Positions 42,007 to 54,325 of a stretch of 64,000 bases of DNA are shown here, one piece after another. Positions within the stretch are counted from its first letter, which is position 1; every line of letters begins with the position of its first letter. The position numbers and the translations under genes are program-made. Source of the stretch: Mycoplasma sp. 1578d (lineage in GTDB: Bacteria; Bacillota_I; Bacilli_A; Mycoplasmatales; Metamycoplasmataceae); contig NZ_CP102081.1 of the NCBI RefSeq assembly GCF_024582695.1, forward strand, positions 558,001 to 622,000, given 5' to 3'. The notes under the pieces were generated by a model. That model was not told the DNA's origin and made no database searches. It saw nothing but the letters and a program-made list of their open reading frames with translations.

Positions 42007-43278
42007 TTAATCTAAATATGATTTTTTAATTGGGAATTCTTTGGTTCAAGTTTTGATTTGAGATAAAATTTGAGATTTTGCTTGTTTTGTTTCTTGGGTA
42101 TTTGATTTGTAAAATTCGTAATTTCGCAAAACTTGATCAATTAAACGAGCTAATTCTTTTCACTTAGTAAATCCGCGACTAGTCATAGCGGCTGTTCCAA
42201 GTCTAATTCCGCTGGTAACCATTGGTGAAAGAATATCAAATGGAATTGAATTTTTATTAATAGTAATATTAAATTGCTCTAATAAAGTTTCAGCTTGTTT
42301 CCCAGTGATTTTATATGTATCATGGACATTAACCATAAATAAATGATTGTCAGTTCCGCCTGAAATAATATTAGCCCCTAACTTTTTAAATTCATTGGCA
42401 AATTCTTGTGCGTTTTTAACAATATTTTTAGCATATTGCTTAAACTGCGGTTGAAGTACTTCATAAAAAGCAACTGCTTTTCCAGCAATAGCGTGAAATA
42501 ATGGTCCACCTTGATAACCCGGAAAAACTCAGCGATCAACTTTTTTTGCAATTTGTTCATCATTGGTCATAATTACTCCACCACGACCTCCACGAAGTGT
42601 TTTGTGAGTAGTCGAAGTGATAATATCTGCATACCCTACTGGTGAAGGGTGTACACCTCCAGCGATTAATCCAGCAATATGAGCAATATCAGCCAGCAAT
42701 TTAGCTCCACATTTATCAGCAATTTCACGAAAACGTTTAAAATCGATAATACGAGGATACGCTGAATATCCACAAATTATCAGGTCAGGTTTTTCTCTCA
42801 TTGCAATTTGTTCGATTTGATCATAATCCAAATATCCATCTGGACCAACATCATAAGTAATTGAATTGTAAAAAATTCCACTAAAAGAAATTTTATATCC
42901 GTGAGTTAAATGCCCCCCTGAAGAAAGACTAAGCCCCATTACTTTTCCTTTTTCAGGAACTACCGAAGCAATGGCAGCAGCATTAGCTACAGACCCTGAA
43001 TACGATTGTACGTTTGCATATTTAACCTTAAATATTTCTTTTAAACGTTCAATCGCTGCACTTTCAACTACATCAACATTTTCACAACTTCCGTAATATC
43101 TTTTTCCAGGGTATCCTTCACCATATTTGTTAGTTAAAACACTTCCTTGTGCTTTGAGTACTTGTTCTGAAACATAATTTTCTGATGCAATTAATTCAAT
43201 GTGATCTTTTTGACGTTGCAATTCTTTATTAATTGCTTGCTGAACAATTTTATCTTGTAAAGTTATTTTTTTGTACAT
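42007..43278 (-). CDS. glyA: Serine hydroxymethyltransferase
   Basis: A 423-residue PLP enzyme converting serine and tetrahydrofolate to glycine and methylene-tetrahydrofolate. Motifs: [37 protein letters not shown], the cofactor aspartate region [12 protein letters not shown] and the PLP lysine K226 in [13 protein letters not shown]. Length is normal. The ATG is six bases from the pheT stop, so it is cotranscribed. The folate one-carbon unit it produces also supplies the formyl donor needed by Fmt. Confidence 0.97.
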
Positions 43279-43283
43279 GTGAC

Positions 43284-45440
43284 CTACTTATTAAAATGAT
43301 TATCAATGATTTGAATTTGTTCTGAATCTCCAATAATTCTTAAAGTTACAAAATGAGTATTAGTTTCTTTTTTATAAAAATCATCAATTTGCTTAATCTC
43401 AAACACTTCAGATAGTTGATGAATTTGCTCAATTTTCGAACCAATATGTTCATTAAGTTTAAGTTCAAAAGTTAAATCTAAACTTTTATATGGTTCAAAT
43501 GAAATTGAAGTAAATTTTGCTCGTGAACTAAATGTGTTATCTAAAAATTCAGCATATAAAGCATTTGTGCTATCAAATTTAGGATGTAATTTTCCAATTC
43601 ATCCAATCATTTTTCCTTCATGCATAATTTTAGCGCTTGTATTGTAGTGAATTTGTTCATTATCGCTAAAAGGAACTAATTGAGCTGGGTGGTTAATAAT
43701 ATCTAGTACATCGCTAGAAAATTGCTCAAACATTTTAGTTGTACTTGCCATTCCAATTACCGAAATGTTCTCATTAATCATCCCTTGCTCAAAAATATTA
43801 AGATGATTTAATTTTCTTTTTTGATTATATTCAACTACTTCACTAAGCGAACTAATAATTGAATTTCGAATCACTTCTCTTTCCTTGGAAACAAAAGTCA
43901 TTAATGAAATATTTTGCTCAAAATTAAAAGGATTAAATGAAGCTTTTTCTTGTGAAACTAGTGTGAATGTTCTTGCTTCATCATACCCTTTAAAGGCAAG
44001 AATATTTTTTATATTATCTCTTGCTTGAGTTTTAATTGGCACGTTTTTAAACTTAGTTTCTTTAAAATTATCATATGAATAAAAACGGAATAATTCTTCA
44101 ATAATATCAGCAAAAATAGTGACATCATAACGATAATTTGGAACTTTAATTATTTCATTACTAAATTCAAATCCTAATAAAATTAATTGTTTTTTTGCTG
44201 GTTCAAAAATAGATAAATCACTCATTCCACTGTAAAGTTGAAGCATTTTGTCATCATTTACAATTTGTAATTTTTCAAGCTTATTAATTTCGTTAACAAT
44301 ATTTGAATAACTTAAACCTTTGCATTTTCTTTGTAAATATTGCATTCCTCTTAATGCAATTTCTTTGCTAATTTTCCGTGATCCTTGGTTAGCTGAATTA
44401 GATAAAATCTTTACTTCTTTTGCGCCATGACGGATTAATTGAGGATTAAAAACTCCTATTTCAAAAACAAACTGTTCATCCTCTTGGTTTACTTTGTAAT
44501 TTTCTAATCCCATTACACTAGCAAAAGAAATTGGTTGATGATCATCAAAAATAGTTAGAACATTTTCAACATTAATTTCTTTATTCCCTAAGATTACTTG
44601 TTTCCCAGTGTATAAACTTGCTTTCAAGTTTCCTTTGAGCTTATTACGTGGATATACGTGTGCAGGAACTCCTGTTTCAAGTAAGCAAAGATTGGTTAAA
44701 TTTATAGCTCAATTGAATTTAGAATCCATTCCGTGTTTAGCAAGTAGTAGTTTTTCTTGTAAGCTGGTTTGCTTTTTACCTAAAACTTCCAAAAACATCA
44801 ACTCATCAGCTTGGTCTTTATTTACTATTAATTTTGAGCTAAATGATGGATTTATTTGTTCATCAGGTAAACTTAATTTTGTTCGATAAAAGGCGGCTAA
44901 TTCACTGGCAATTGTAAAGTATGAGTTAGCATCATTGCGATTTGCTGTTGGACTAATTTCAATTAAATAATCATTTAAATTTAATTTTTCTTCGACATTA
45001 TCATCAAGTGAAGCAAAATCACTCGGAAGAGTTAAAACTTGATCTTTATCAGTTAACAATGAATAATCATATCCAATTTCACTCCAAGAAGCAAACATAC
45101 CTTGTGAAATAATTCCGCTTAATTCAATTGGAGCAAATGTATGTTTTCCTTTAATTGAACCTGCAATAAAACAAATAGTTAAATCACCAGGTTTTAAGAT
45201 TTTATTATTAGTTTGAATGATTAGTTTTTGGTCAGATAATTTAATCTCTACAACATCAAGTTTAGAGTTATTTGGATTTGATTGTACATTAACAACTTTT
45301 GCAAACCTTAATCCCTTAACGTCAGAAAAAGGTTTAAATGATTCAACCTCAAAACCAAGTTCATTTAAATGCTTTTCGACTTGATTTGTCAATTTATATT
45401 CTGGCAAATACTTGTTTAAATGTTTTAACGATAGAATCAT
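43284..45440 (-). CDS. pheT: Phenylalanyl-tRNA synthetase beta subunit
   Basis: A 718-residue PheRS beta chain, shorter than the roughly 800 of larger bacteria. The N-terminal coupling and EMAP/tRNA-binding-like domain ([32 protein letters not shown]), B3/B4 region with [20 protein letters not shown], the B5 domain, and a catalytic-like core ([40 protein letters not shown]) follow in order. The C-terminal ferredoxin-like anticodon domain is abbreviated. It starts two bases past the ung stop, and is separated from pheS by ung. Confidence 0.95.
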
Positions 45441-45442
45441 AA

Positions 45443-46105
45443 TTATTTAACCTCTTTTAATTCTCAATTAATCGGACTGATGTTATTTTGTTTTAAAAGT
45501 TCATTGGCTTTAATAAAAATTCGCGATCCTAAGAATCCTTTGTTTGCAGAAAACGGACTTGGATGAGATGTTTTAAGCACATATTGTGGAACTGGATGTA
45601 ATTTTGTGATAAATTCTTGTGCATGTCTTCCTAGAGCTAGAAACACCACATTTGGATTTGCTTGTACAATTTTCTCACAGACAACTTGAGCAAATTGCTC
45701 TCATCCTAAATGTTGATGTTCAAGTGGCTTATTAATTACAGTAGTTAAATAGACATTGAGCAATAATACTCCTTGTTTAGCTCATGGAGTTAAATCATTA
45801 CTATTTAAGCTAATATTTGGAAATTCATCACTTAATTCTTTGAAAATATTTTGTAAACTAGGAGGAGTTTTCTTTGAACGAGTTGAAAAGGCTAAACCAT
45901 CAGCAACATTTTTACTATGATAAGGATCTTGACCAAGAATAATCACCTTAGTTTCGTGAACTTGAAAAAATTCAAAAGCTCTAAACATATCCATTTGATG
46001 CGGAACTATGTCAAAAGTGATGTAATTTCTTAGTCCATTAATAATGTTTTCAAAATATGGTTTTTTACCTTCACTTTGGAGAATTTGTAAGAAACTATCT
46101 TTCAT
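45443..46105 (-). CDS. ung: Uracil-DNA glycosylase
   Basis: A 220-residue family 1 UDG that excises uracil from DNA. The catalytic water-activating motif GQDPYH is at residues 58-63 (Asp60), and the DNA-intercalation loop is HPSPFSA with the conserved His. [17 protein letters not shown] (TGA Trp) is also typical. Normal length. It sits between pheS and pheT: its ATG overlaps the pheS end by 11 bases and its stop is two bases before pheT. Confidence 0.97.
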
Positions 46106-47048
46106 ATTTAAATTGCTCCATAATTCTTAAATCATTTTTATATAAGTCCCTAATATCAGTAAATCCATATTTAATCATAGTGATTCGTTCCACTCCAATT
46201 CCAGCTGCAAATCCAGTAAAATCTGAATTAAATCCAGCCATTTTTAAAACATTAGGATGAAGCATTCCAGCACCTAAAATTTCAATTCATTTATTTTTAT
46301 AAAACACATCCACTTCAACACTTGGTTCAGTAAACGGAAAGTATGATGGACGCAAACGAATTTGTACTTGTTCTTCGAGCACATACGAAAGCATATCTTT
46401 GAGAGTTCAAATTAAATTAGGAAATGACACTTGACCTACTGAAACAAAATCAATTTGAGTAAATTGATGTGAGTGAGTGGCATCATCTTCATCGTTACGA
46501 TACACTTTGCCAATTGCAAAAGTAGATACTTCTTTATTAGCGTTTTGTTCTAAAACGCTTGCAGTAACTCCGGTATTGTGAGTTCTTAATAATGTAGTTG
46601 CATTAATATAAAGCGAATCGTGCATAGCACGAGCTGGATGATCTTGGGGGATATTTAAACGTTCAAAGTTATATAAATCTGAAACAATTTCTCCAGCTTT
46701 TTGCTCATAATATCCGTGTCCATAAAATCAGTCTTTAAGTCTATTTTCAATGATTGTAATTGGGTTTAATGATCCTTTAGATTTAAGCGGAATAGTCACA
46801 TCAACAAATTCATTTTCCAGTCTTTGCTGAATTTGTAAATCTTGAATTTTGCTTTCGGCTTGAGCAAAAAAAGTTTCATATTCTTTTTTCAGAGCATTAA
46901 TTTCTTGTCCGATAAACTTTTTTTGTTCTGCTGGAGCATTTTTAAGTTTTTGTTGCAATTGAAAAATTTCGCCTTGTGAACCATAAACTTGATTTTTGGA
47001 TTTTTTAAGATCTTCAAGAGTTTTAATCTGATCTAGTGTTCATTTCAT
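46095..47048 (-). CDS. pheS: Phenylalanyl-tRNA synthetase alpha subunit
   Basis: A 317-residue class II catalytic chain. An N-terminal coiled coil ([20 protein letters not shown]) binds tRNA. The core includes [52 protein letters not shown] and the motif 3-like [13 protein letters not shown]. The start [11 protein letters not shown] has AAGGAG upstream. It follows rarA by three bases and overlaps ung. Several Trp residues are TGA. Confidence 0.96.
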
Positions 47049-47051
47049 TGT

Positions 47052-48263
47052 TTACTCCTTATTTTTGAGCTCTGTTCAATATTTGCTGATTGCTTGTTCT
47101 CTCTGATTTAGGCCTGGTGTGTAAAAATGTTGATTGATTAACTCATTTGGTAAGTATTGTTGTTTAACTCAATTATTACGAAAATCGTGTGGATATGCAT
47201 ATCCAATTCCATCACCTAGTTTACTAGCTGAAGCATAATGAGCATCTCTTAAATGCTTGGGAATAGTATAAATATGTCCTGAATTAATCAAATTTAAAGC
47301 CATATCCCGAGCTTGAACAACCGAATTAGATTTAGGTGCTAGTGCTAATTCAATTAATGCATAAGTAATCGGTAAAAGACCTTCAGGTACTCCTAAACGT
47401 TCATAAGCATTAATAGCATTATGTACTTTAAATTGAATACTTGAAGAAGCCAACCCAATATCTTCATAGGTCACAGCAAGCATGCGACGAAATAATCCAT
47501 CAAAATCTCCGCTAGTGGCAATTAGCATTCCATAATAAATTGAAGCGTCAACATCACTTCCACGAAGTGATTTATGTAATGCTGATAAATTGTTATAATG
47601 GGCACTTCCCTTAGCATCTGAATAAAATTGAATATTAGGAATAATCAATTTTAAATCTGCTTCACTGACTGGTGTGGAATTACTTTTTAAAATTCCGAGC
47701 ATTTGAAGATTGTTCAAAGCAATTCGATAGTCTCCGCTGGACATAAACGCTAACTTAGCTAAAAGTTCATTTGAAATATTTAATTCAGGAAAGTGTTGAT
47801 TAATAATATTTCTTAATCCTTGAATAATTTGCTCATTACTTAGTTTATAAAATTGTAAAATTTGCATTCTACTTCTTAAGGCCGGATTGACCTTAAAGTA
47901 AGGATTTTCGGTAGTAGTAGCATAAATAATGATTTTATCAAATTCTAAATACGGAAGTAGAATGTCTTGCTTGTCCTTGTTGAGTCGATGAATTTCATCA
48001 ACAATAAGAATTTGGCAAGTGTCAAGTAATTGGCTGAGTTGTTTTTTTGAATCTACAGCTGCGTTAAAATATCCATATTTTTTATTTAATTCTTTAGCTA
48101 ATGCAATAGCTGATGATGATTTCCCAACCCCACTTTCGCCAAATAGCAAAAAACTGGTTGTTAAATTATTTTTAACAACTTGGCGAAAAAGTGACTTAAT
48201 ATGTTCTTGTCCAACGATCTCATTAATTGTGTTGGGACGTAATTGATTAGCTAAATTTTTCAT
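47052..48263 (-). CDS. rarA: Replication-associated recombination protein RarA (MgsA family)
   Basis: A 403-residue clamp-loader-like AAA+ ATPase acting at stalled forks. Walker A FGESGVGKSS (residues 42-49 core), Walker B ILIVDEIHRLNKDKQD, sensor 1 IIYATTTENPYFKV, arginine-finger region NPALRSRMQI, and the C-terminal tetramerisation part (YEDIGLASSSIQFKVHNAIN; APKSNSVVQARDMAL; PKHLRDAHYASASKLG). TGA Trp codons occur in the last 40 residues. First gene of the transcript containing pheS-ung-pheT-glyA. Confidence 0.95.
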
Positions 48264-48318
48264 GGCTATAAATAATATTTTAATTATACTTTTTTTATTG
48301 ATAAACGCTTTTAAGTTT

Positions 48319-48348
48319 TAAAAAACATAGTCAAATTGACTATGTTTT
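48319..48348. terminator. Terminator of the opp operon
   Basis: A perfect stem AAAACATAGTCAA with TTGACTATGTTTT, followed on the minus strand by TTAAAAC after an uninterrupted T run; five bases past the stop of the last operon gene. Confidence 0.85.
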
Positions 48349-48352
48349 GAGT

Positions 48353-49408
48353 TTAACTTCTTCTCGCAAGATCTAAAATATTGGTTGCTTTGCGTTTTAA
48401 ATATAAGAATGAAAACGCAAATGCATAAGGAGAAATGGCTTCATCACTTGGAAGTAAATTAAATTGTTTATCAAAAAATTTGTTGGTTAATGGTTCGCTT
48501 GGTTTTCCGGTTTTATCTAAAAGTAATTTACCTTGCAAAATTGAATTAATGTATAAATCAAAGACATTATGATTGAGTAAATAATCAATAGTAAAGATTA
48601 AAGAAGAAACATCAAGTTGAAACGCAATATTTTCTCTTTCTTGCAGTCCAGTTATAAAGTTATAGTGTTGTGGAACATTTCCAACTGCACGAATAATTGA
48701 AAAGAAACTTTTAATAATTGTAGCCCTTAAATCTAAAAGTTGATCTTTTGCTTTTTTCTGAGTTGGCGATAATTTGGATTCGTCAAGTGGTTGATCAAAT
48801 TCAAAATTATATGGAACTCAAATTGAAATTGGTGTACTAGGTTCTTCTTTACCGCCAGTTGGGGTGTATTTAGTCATTGTTTTGAGTACTACTGGGGGGT
48901 TTGTCTCGACAGGAACATAACTATTGTAATTAGATCTAATAAAGAATTTTCTTAAAAGTTGAATTGATTTAACACTATGGATTCTTTGTTCATAATCTAA
49001 AGATACATTTTTAAGTTCTTTGATAAAATCAGAAATTTTAGTTCCTTTGTTCCAACCTATGCGTTCTAATTTTAGAGTACCGCGCACAACTCCATCTTTT
49101 TCAACGTTCTTAGTGACAAAAGGTTCTTGAGTAATGATTGATGAATTAGTTAACTCTAGATCTGAATCTGGATTGGTTATATCTGATTCAGTATTTTGGC
49201 TAGGATTAGCAATATTTACATCAGGATTGTTATTTATTGGTTGATTTTCGTTAGTCTTTCCAGGGGCTCCAGGAGTGGCTATAGGTGCATTAGTCCCGTC
49301 TTCTTTGTGTTCTGAAGAACTTTGTGCACTTTGACATGAAAGAGCAACAAAGGCCGGTGTTGCTATACTCGCTAATAATAAAGCCCATTTATTAAGTTTG
49401 TTTTTCAT
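48353..49408 (-). CDS. Predicted lipoprotein at the end of the opp operon
   Basis: A 351-residue surface lipoprotein: signal MKNKLNKWALLLASIATPAF, lipobox VALSC with Cys25. A Pro/Asn/Ser/Thr-rich low-complexity linker of about 60 residues (GTNAPIATPGAPGKTNENQP) comes before a folded part that I cannot assign (LKNVSLDYEQRIHSVKSIQL; HYNFITGLQERENIAFQLD). It starts eight bases after the oppF stop, so it is cotranscribed, and an accessory role in peptide capture is possible by context. No metal or catalytic motif is obvious. Confidence 0.75.
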
Positions 49409-49415
49409 AATTAGT

Positions 49416-50804
49416 TTAATACTTTCCTTTTTGTCAGTTTTGAACTTCTTCAGGAGTTCCTAGCACATAGTGATCATCATTAATTTTAATTCATTGGGGT
49501 TGCACTACATCATTATAATTATGAATAGCTGGGTCATAGACATAACCAATTAAACTTCCTTTTTCTGAATCAATTGAAGGAACAGCATCAAGAAGTGATT
49601 TTGTATATGGATGAAGTGAATTATTAATGATTTCTTGAGTTTTTCCAATTTCAAGTAAAGTCCCTTTATTCATAACCGCAATCCGATCAGAAATATATTC
49701 GACCATTCTTAAATCGTGGGCAATGAATAAAATAGTCAGATTAAATTTTTCTTTTAATTCTTTAAAAATGTTGACAACTTGAGCTTGAATTGACACGTCC
49801 AGAGCCGAAATTGGTTCATCAGCAATTAAAAGTTGTGGACGTAATACCACGGCCCTTGAAATTCCGATCCGTTGTTGTTGTCCTCCTGAAAATTCAAGCG
49901 GAAAACGTCCAAGCACTGATTCATCAAGTCCAACACTTTTCAAAATTTCACGAACAAGGATTTTTTTACAATCTTTTTCTGAAAGTTTCATCTCACTTTC
50001 GCGAGTTGCTTTAGTACTTAATAAATACTCATAAGCTTGTGGTTCGTCAGTAAGCATACTTGCAAGCTGAACATATAAAGCTTGATAACCTTGTTCTTCA
50101 TTAATTGCTACTTGCTGATTTAATTTATCAAATAAGTGATCATTAAAGATCGTTTGCTTTCCTGCATGAGAAATTTTAGCAAAGGTTTCTTTAAGAACTT
50201 CTTGATCAATGTTATATATGTAAATTTCTTTGGCGTTTTTAGTATTTTCAAGTCCTTCAGAAACTACTGCTTCCACGTTAATGTGTGGATTAAGCGAGTT
50301 GGCTGGATCTTGGAAAATCATTTGCACTTTATTAGTTAAAAAATTGTCAATAGCTTTGTATTCTTCCAATGCTTTCCCGAATTTAAAACCTCTTTTAAGA
50401 ACTTTTGGTAAGGTTTTATCAAGCAATTGGATTTGACCGTGTGAATAAGGAACTAATCCCACTAATGCTTTTCCAGTGGTTGATTTTCCTGATCCTGATT
50501 CCCCAACAAGTCCTAAAACTTCACCTTTGTAAATGTTTAATGATAAATCTTTAATTGCTCGAAAGGATTTAAGTCCACTTCCATAAGTAATATCAACATT
50601 TCTCATTTTAACAAGGATTTCTTCACCATGCTTAGGAGAAAGCATTTCTTCAGTTCCTTCTAAAATAGGACGATATGTATGTTTTTTAAAAAATCCAAAT
50701 CTAGTATAAGAATCAACAATCACTCTTTGAGGATTTAACGGGGTTCCGTAGACAGAATTTTCTGAATCTAAAGTTATAGTATTATAAGATGTTTTGTTTT
50801 TCAT
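49416..50804 (-). CDS. oppF: Oligopeptide ABC transporter ATP-binding protein OppF
   Basis: A 462-residue ATPase subunit. About 65 N-terminal residues precede the ABC domain: Walker A GLVGESGSGKSTTGKALVGL, Q-loop QMIFQDPANSLNP, signature LEFSGGQQQRIGISRAV, Walker B LLIADEPISALDVS and H-loop LFIAHDL. Roughly 100 residues are inserted in the helical domain between Q-loop and signature (from about NTKNAKEIYIYNIDQE to ATRESEMKLSEKD). The usual OppF is about 310-330 residues. The C-terminal OppF-type extension ends with TGA-containing codons at TAA 49416. Confidence 0.95.
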
Positions 50805-50806
50805 AT

Positions 50807-52216
50807 CTAATTTTTACTTTCAGCAAATTCCTTTCATAATTTTTGAATTAAGAGTGGTGGTTGATATTCTGGGGCCCGTTCATCAAGTAGAGCTGATTTA
50901 ACGCGATGAGTTTCTGAAACTCAGTAGAATTGAGCTTCTTGAACAAAGTCTATATCAAGAGCATAGTCATTTCTAACAGCAAAAGCTTCACCAACAATGT
51001 TATTTAATGAAGAAGGTACGCTTCCACGAATAGTAGCAAGACGTTCACCTTTATTTACATCAGGCATAGAGGCGATTAACCCTCAAGTATAAGGATGTTG
51101 TGGGTTTTTAAGAATTTCTTTAGCAGTTCCTTCTTCAATAATTTGTCCTGCGTACATAATTGAAATGTAATCGCTAATTGAAGCAACAACTCCTAAATCG
51201 TGGGTGATAAACACAATTGAAAGTTTTAAATCGTGTTGAAGTTCTTTAATAACATCAAGCACAAGAGCTTGTACAGTAGGGTCAAGTGCAGTGGTTGGTT
51301 CGTCCATTACAAGGATTTTAGCTTCTAAAGCTACAATAGTAGCAATAACAACCCTTTGAATCATTCCACCTGACATTTCGTGAGGATAAAGCTTCATGAC
51401 CGCTTCTGGGTCGTTAATTTTAGTACGTCTTAAAAAATCAACAGCACGTTCATAAGCTTCTTTTTTGGTTTTAACAATTTTATTAACCAACATTCCTTCC
51501 ATGATTTGTTTTCCAACTTTCATGGTTGGGTTTAAAGTTGACATAGGGTTTTGAAAGACAGCTGAAACAGCTCTTCCACGGTATCCTGAACGCTCTCAAT
51601 CTTTAAAACTGAATTTTTCAACATTATTATTGTAAAGTTTAACTTCACCTGAGTCAATAACCGCATTATCTCCAGTTAATCCGTATAAAAGTGAAGTTAG
51701 TACACTTTTTCCTGAACCTGATTCCCCAATAATTGCGTGAACTTTTCCTTCATAAATTTGAATTGAAGGACCACGAAGGACAAGGTTCTTTTCTCCTGGA
51801 CGAGCAGGATTGGTGAAACTTAAATAAAGATCTTTAATTTCAGCAGCAATGGGTAATTTAGTTCCATCGCTAAAGGTTTTGTATTGAACGTCTTTGTAAA
51901 ATTTATCTCAATCAAAAGTTAAAAGTTCTTTTCTTTTGCTTGAGAATTTTTTCATAAACTTATGGAAAAGACATGCTTTTTTTGGTTTTGGTTGAATTAA
52001 TTCATTGGCTGGTTGACTCATTAATTCTGGCTCAATCTTCATTTGAGCGTGTTCATTGGTTTTGAGAGGTTGGGTTGGTTCAGCTATATTATGAGCTGAT
52101 TGAACTACATTGAACTTAAGTTCTTCTTGCACTTTTGTTTCTTGATTTTTAAACATAGAGTGCATGTCTTGTTTTTTTAAAGTAATAAATTTCATTCTTT
52201 TTGATCTTTTTGACAT
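50807..52216 (-). CDS. oppD: Oligopeptide ABC transporter ATP-binding protein OppD
   Basis: A 469-residue ATPase with a charged N-terminal extension of about 110 residues (QETKVQEELKF, LIQPKPKKACLFHKFMKKFS) before the ABC core. Walker A IIGESGSGKSVLTSLLYGLT, Q-loop AVFQNPMSTLNPT, signature HEMSGGMIQRVVIA, Walker B ILVMDEPTTALDPT and H-loop VFITHDLG are intact. The C-terminal oligopeptide/nickel-type domain follows (PQHPYTWGLIASMPDV). It starts seven bases after oppC, and oppF begins two bases after its stop. Confidence 0.95.
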
Positions 52217-52223
52217 ATCACTC

Positions 52224-53264
52224 CTATCTTTGTCTTCTTAGCGAATCTTGCACGCTAGCTCCTATAAGCTGAATGCTAGTAGTAATAAGTACAAGCACTG
52301 TTGCAGGAACAAAGACATATCTTAAGTATAACGGGAAGTTCTTTTGCCCATCTGAAATCAAGTTTCCAAGTGTAGCGGTATTTTCGATGTTTAAACCAAT
52401 AAATGCAAGTGATGTTTCAGCTAGAATAACTCCAGGAATTGAGAACACAAGTTGAGTAATTAAAATTGGCAAAATTACAGGGACGTAATTTTTAAGCACC
52501 TTTCAAGTTGGAGTTCCTAATACCCTTGAAGCTGAAACTCATTCAAAGTTTCTTGCTCTTTTAACTTGAGCACGAATTTGGTTTGCCATTCCAGTTCATG
52601 AAGTAAACGATAATGAAAAGGCAATAACTCAAAAGCTTGGACTAACGACAATGGTCATTAAAATCAAGATGATAATAGTTGGCACAACTGAAAGAATTTT
52701 AATAATAAAGGTCATAATTCGATCAAAACGATCAAATTGCCCCATCATAATTCCAAGTGTCACTCCAATGATAACTTCAAAAAAGACGGTTACAATCGAA
52801 AGAGCAACTGAATAACGTAATCCTCATCATAATCTAGCTCATAAATCGCGACCTGAATCATCAGTACCAAAGAAATGGTAAATTCCTAAATTATCAGTTT
52901 GAGCAAAAGTTAAATTTCTAGCATTAACATTCGGTAAAATTGGGTCTAAAGTGAAGAAAGGAACAAATAAAGCTAAAATAATGAGAATTGCTAAAATTCA
53001 AAATCCAAAAACTCCACCAGTATTTTGTGAGAATCTGTGAATAAATTCTTTAAATGGTTTAGTTTCATTTCCTAAAGTTAGGGTTTCAGAATACTCAAAA
53101 GCATCCCCGATTAATTTTCATTTTTTATAGTTGAATGGCTGAAGCAATGCATTTGGAGCAAGGTCTAATGTTTCTCTATTAGTTTGTGATAAAGTTTGAT
53201 TCTCTTTTAATTTATCAATTTTTCTACTTACTTTATCTTTAAAATGATTTCAAAACTTAGCCAT
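52224..53264 (-). CDS. oppC: Oligopeptide ABC transporter permease OppC
   Basis: A 346-residue inner-membrane permease. A cytoplasmic N-terminal stretch of about 85 residues precedes the first span (GVFGFWILAILIILALFVPF). The binding-protein-dependent permease motif lies in SASRVLGTPTWKVLKNYVPVI, and GTDDSGRDLWARLWWGLRYS is typical of OppC/DppC. The ATG overlaps the oppB stop (TAATG). Confidence 0.95.
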
Positions 53265-54325
53265 TATGCTCCTCTCCGTCTTACTCTTGGGTCAATTGCT
53301 TCATAAAGTAAATCACGACAAGCATATGATAACACTGTTAAAACAACAAAAAAGATAATTAAGAATAAGATAACATTATAATCTTTTGATTGAATAGCTT
53401 GAAGTAAGGTTGCTCCTGAGCCAGGTATAAAGAAGATTTGTTCAATAAAAATACTTCCAATAAACGATCCAAAGATAACCCCTGGGAAAAAAGTTGCGAT
53501 TGGGAAAAGTGAGGGTTTAAGTGCGTGTTTTCACACAAAACGACTTTTTGATACTCCTTTAAGATAAGCAAATTTAGCATGAACTGAATTAAGCTCACGG
53601 TTTAATTCAGTTCGGATATATTTAATATAAACAATAATGCTTCCGAGTGAAAGAGCTAGACCTGGAAGAATGTATGTTGCTAAATTAGTAACATTAAAGA
53701 CATATGGAATTCCACTTGAACGCCCAATGAACACTAACATAAGAGCAAAGACAATTGAAGGTACTGATGAAAAGAGCGAAACAATCACAGTTGATGCATT
53801 ATCAATGAATTTTCCTGGATTTTTTCCAACTCAAATTCCCATTGGAATTCCGATTAATACTGTTAATAAAACACTAAAAATTCCAACGTAAAATGATTTT
53901 AAAAGTCTAGGACCAATTCAATCAGTAATTGGTTGTTCAGGGAAAAGCGAAAGCGAAATTCCAAAATCTAATTTAGTCAATCCAATTAAGTAATTTACAT
54001 AACGTGAAAAAATTGGTAAATCGAGTCCGTATTTAGCTTCAATGGCTTTTCTTTGGGCTTGATCTAACCCAGCAGTTAATGGATTTGAACCAGGGACAGC
54101 ATTAATTAAAAAGAAAGTAATGGTAATTGCAATAAACGAAATAATAAAGAATTCGGCAATAATTTTGAAAATTTTTCAAATGGTTTGAGCCGCAGGATGT
54201 TCTGAAAAAGAAAAAATATCTTTAAATGAAAAATCAATTTCACGTTTATTATTAAAGTAAACTTTATTCGAACTTTCTCGACACAAAAGTTTAGTTTGGT
54301 TTATTTGGTTTAACTGTTCATTCAT
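53264..54325 (-). CDS. oppB: Oligopeptide ABC transporter permease OppB
   Basis: A 353-residue permease with an N-terminal cytoplasmic segment and six spans. Landmarks are ITFFLINAVPGSNPL, LDLPIFSRYVNYLIGL, IPMGIWVGKNPG, the permease motif AKFAYLKGVSKSRFVWKHAL, and the C-terminal SKDYNVILFLIIFFVV. It starts immediately after the oppA TAG (TAGATG), and its stop overlaps the oppC start. Confidence 0.95.
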
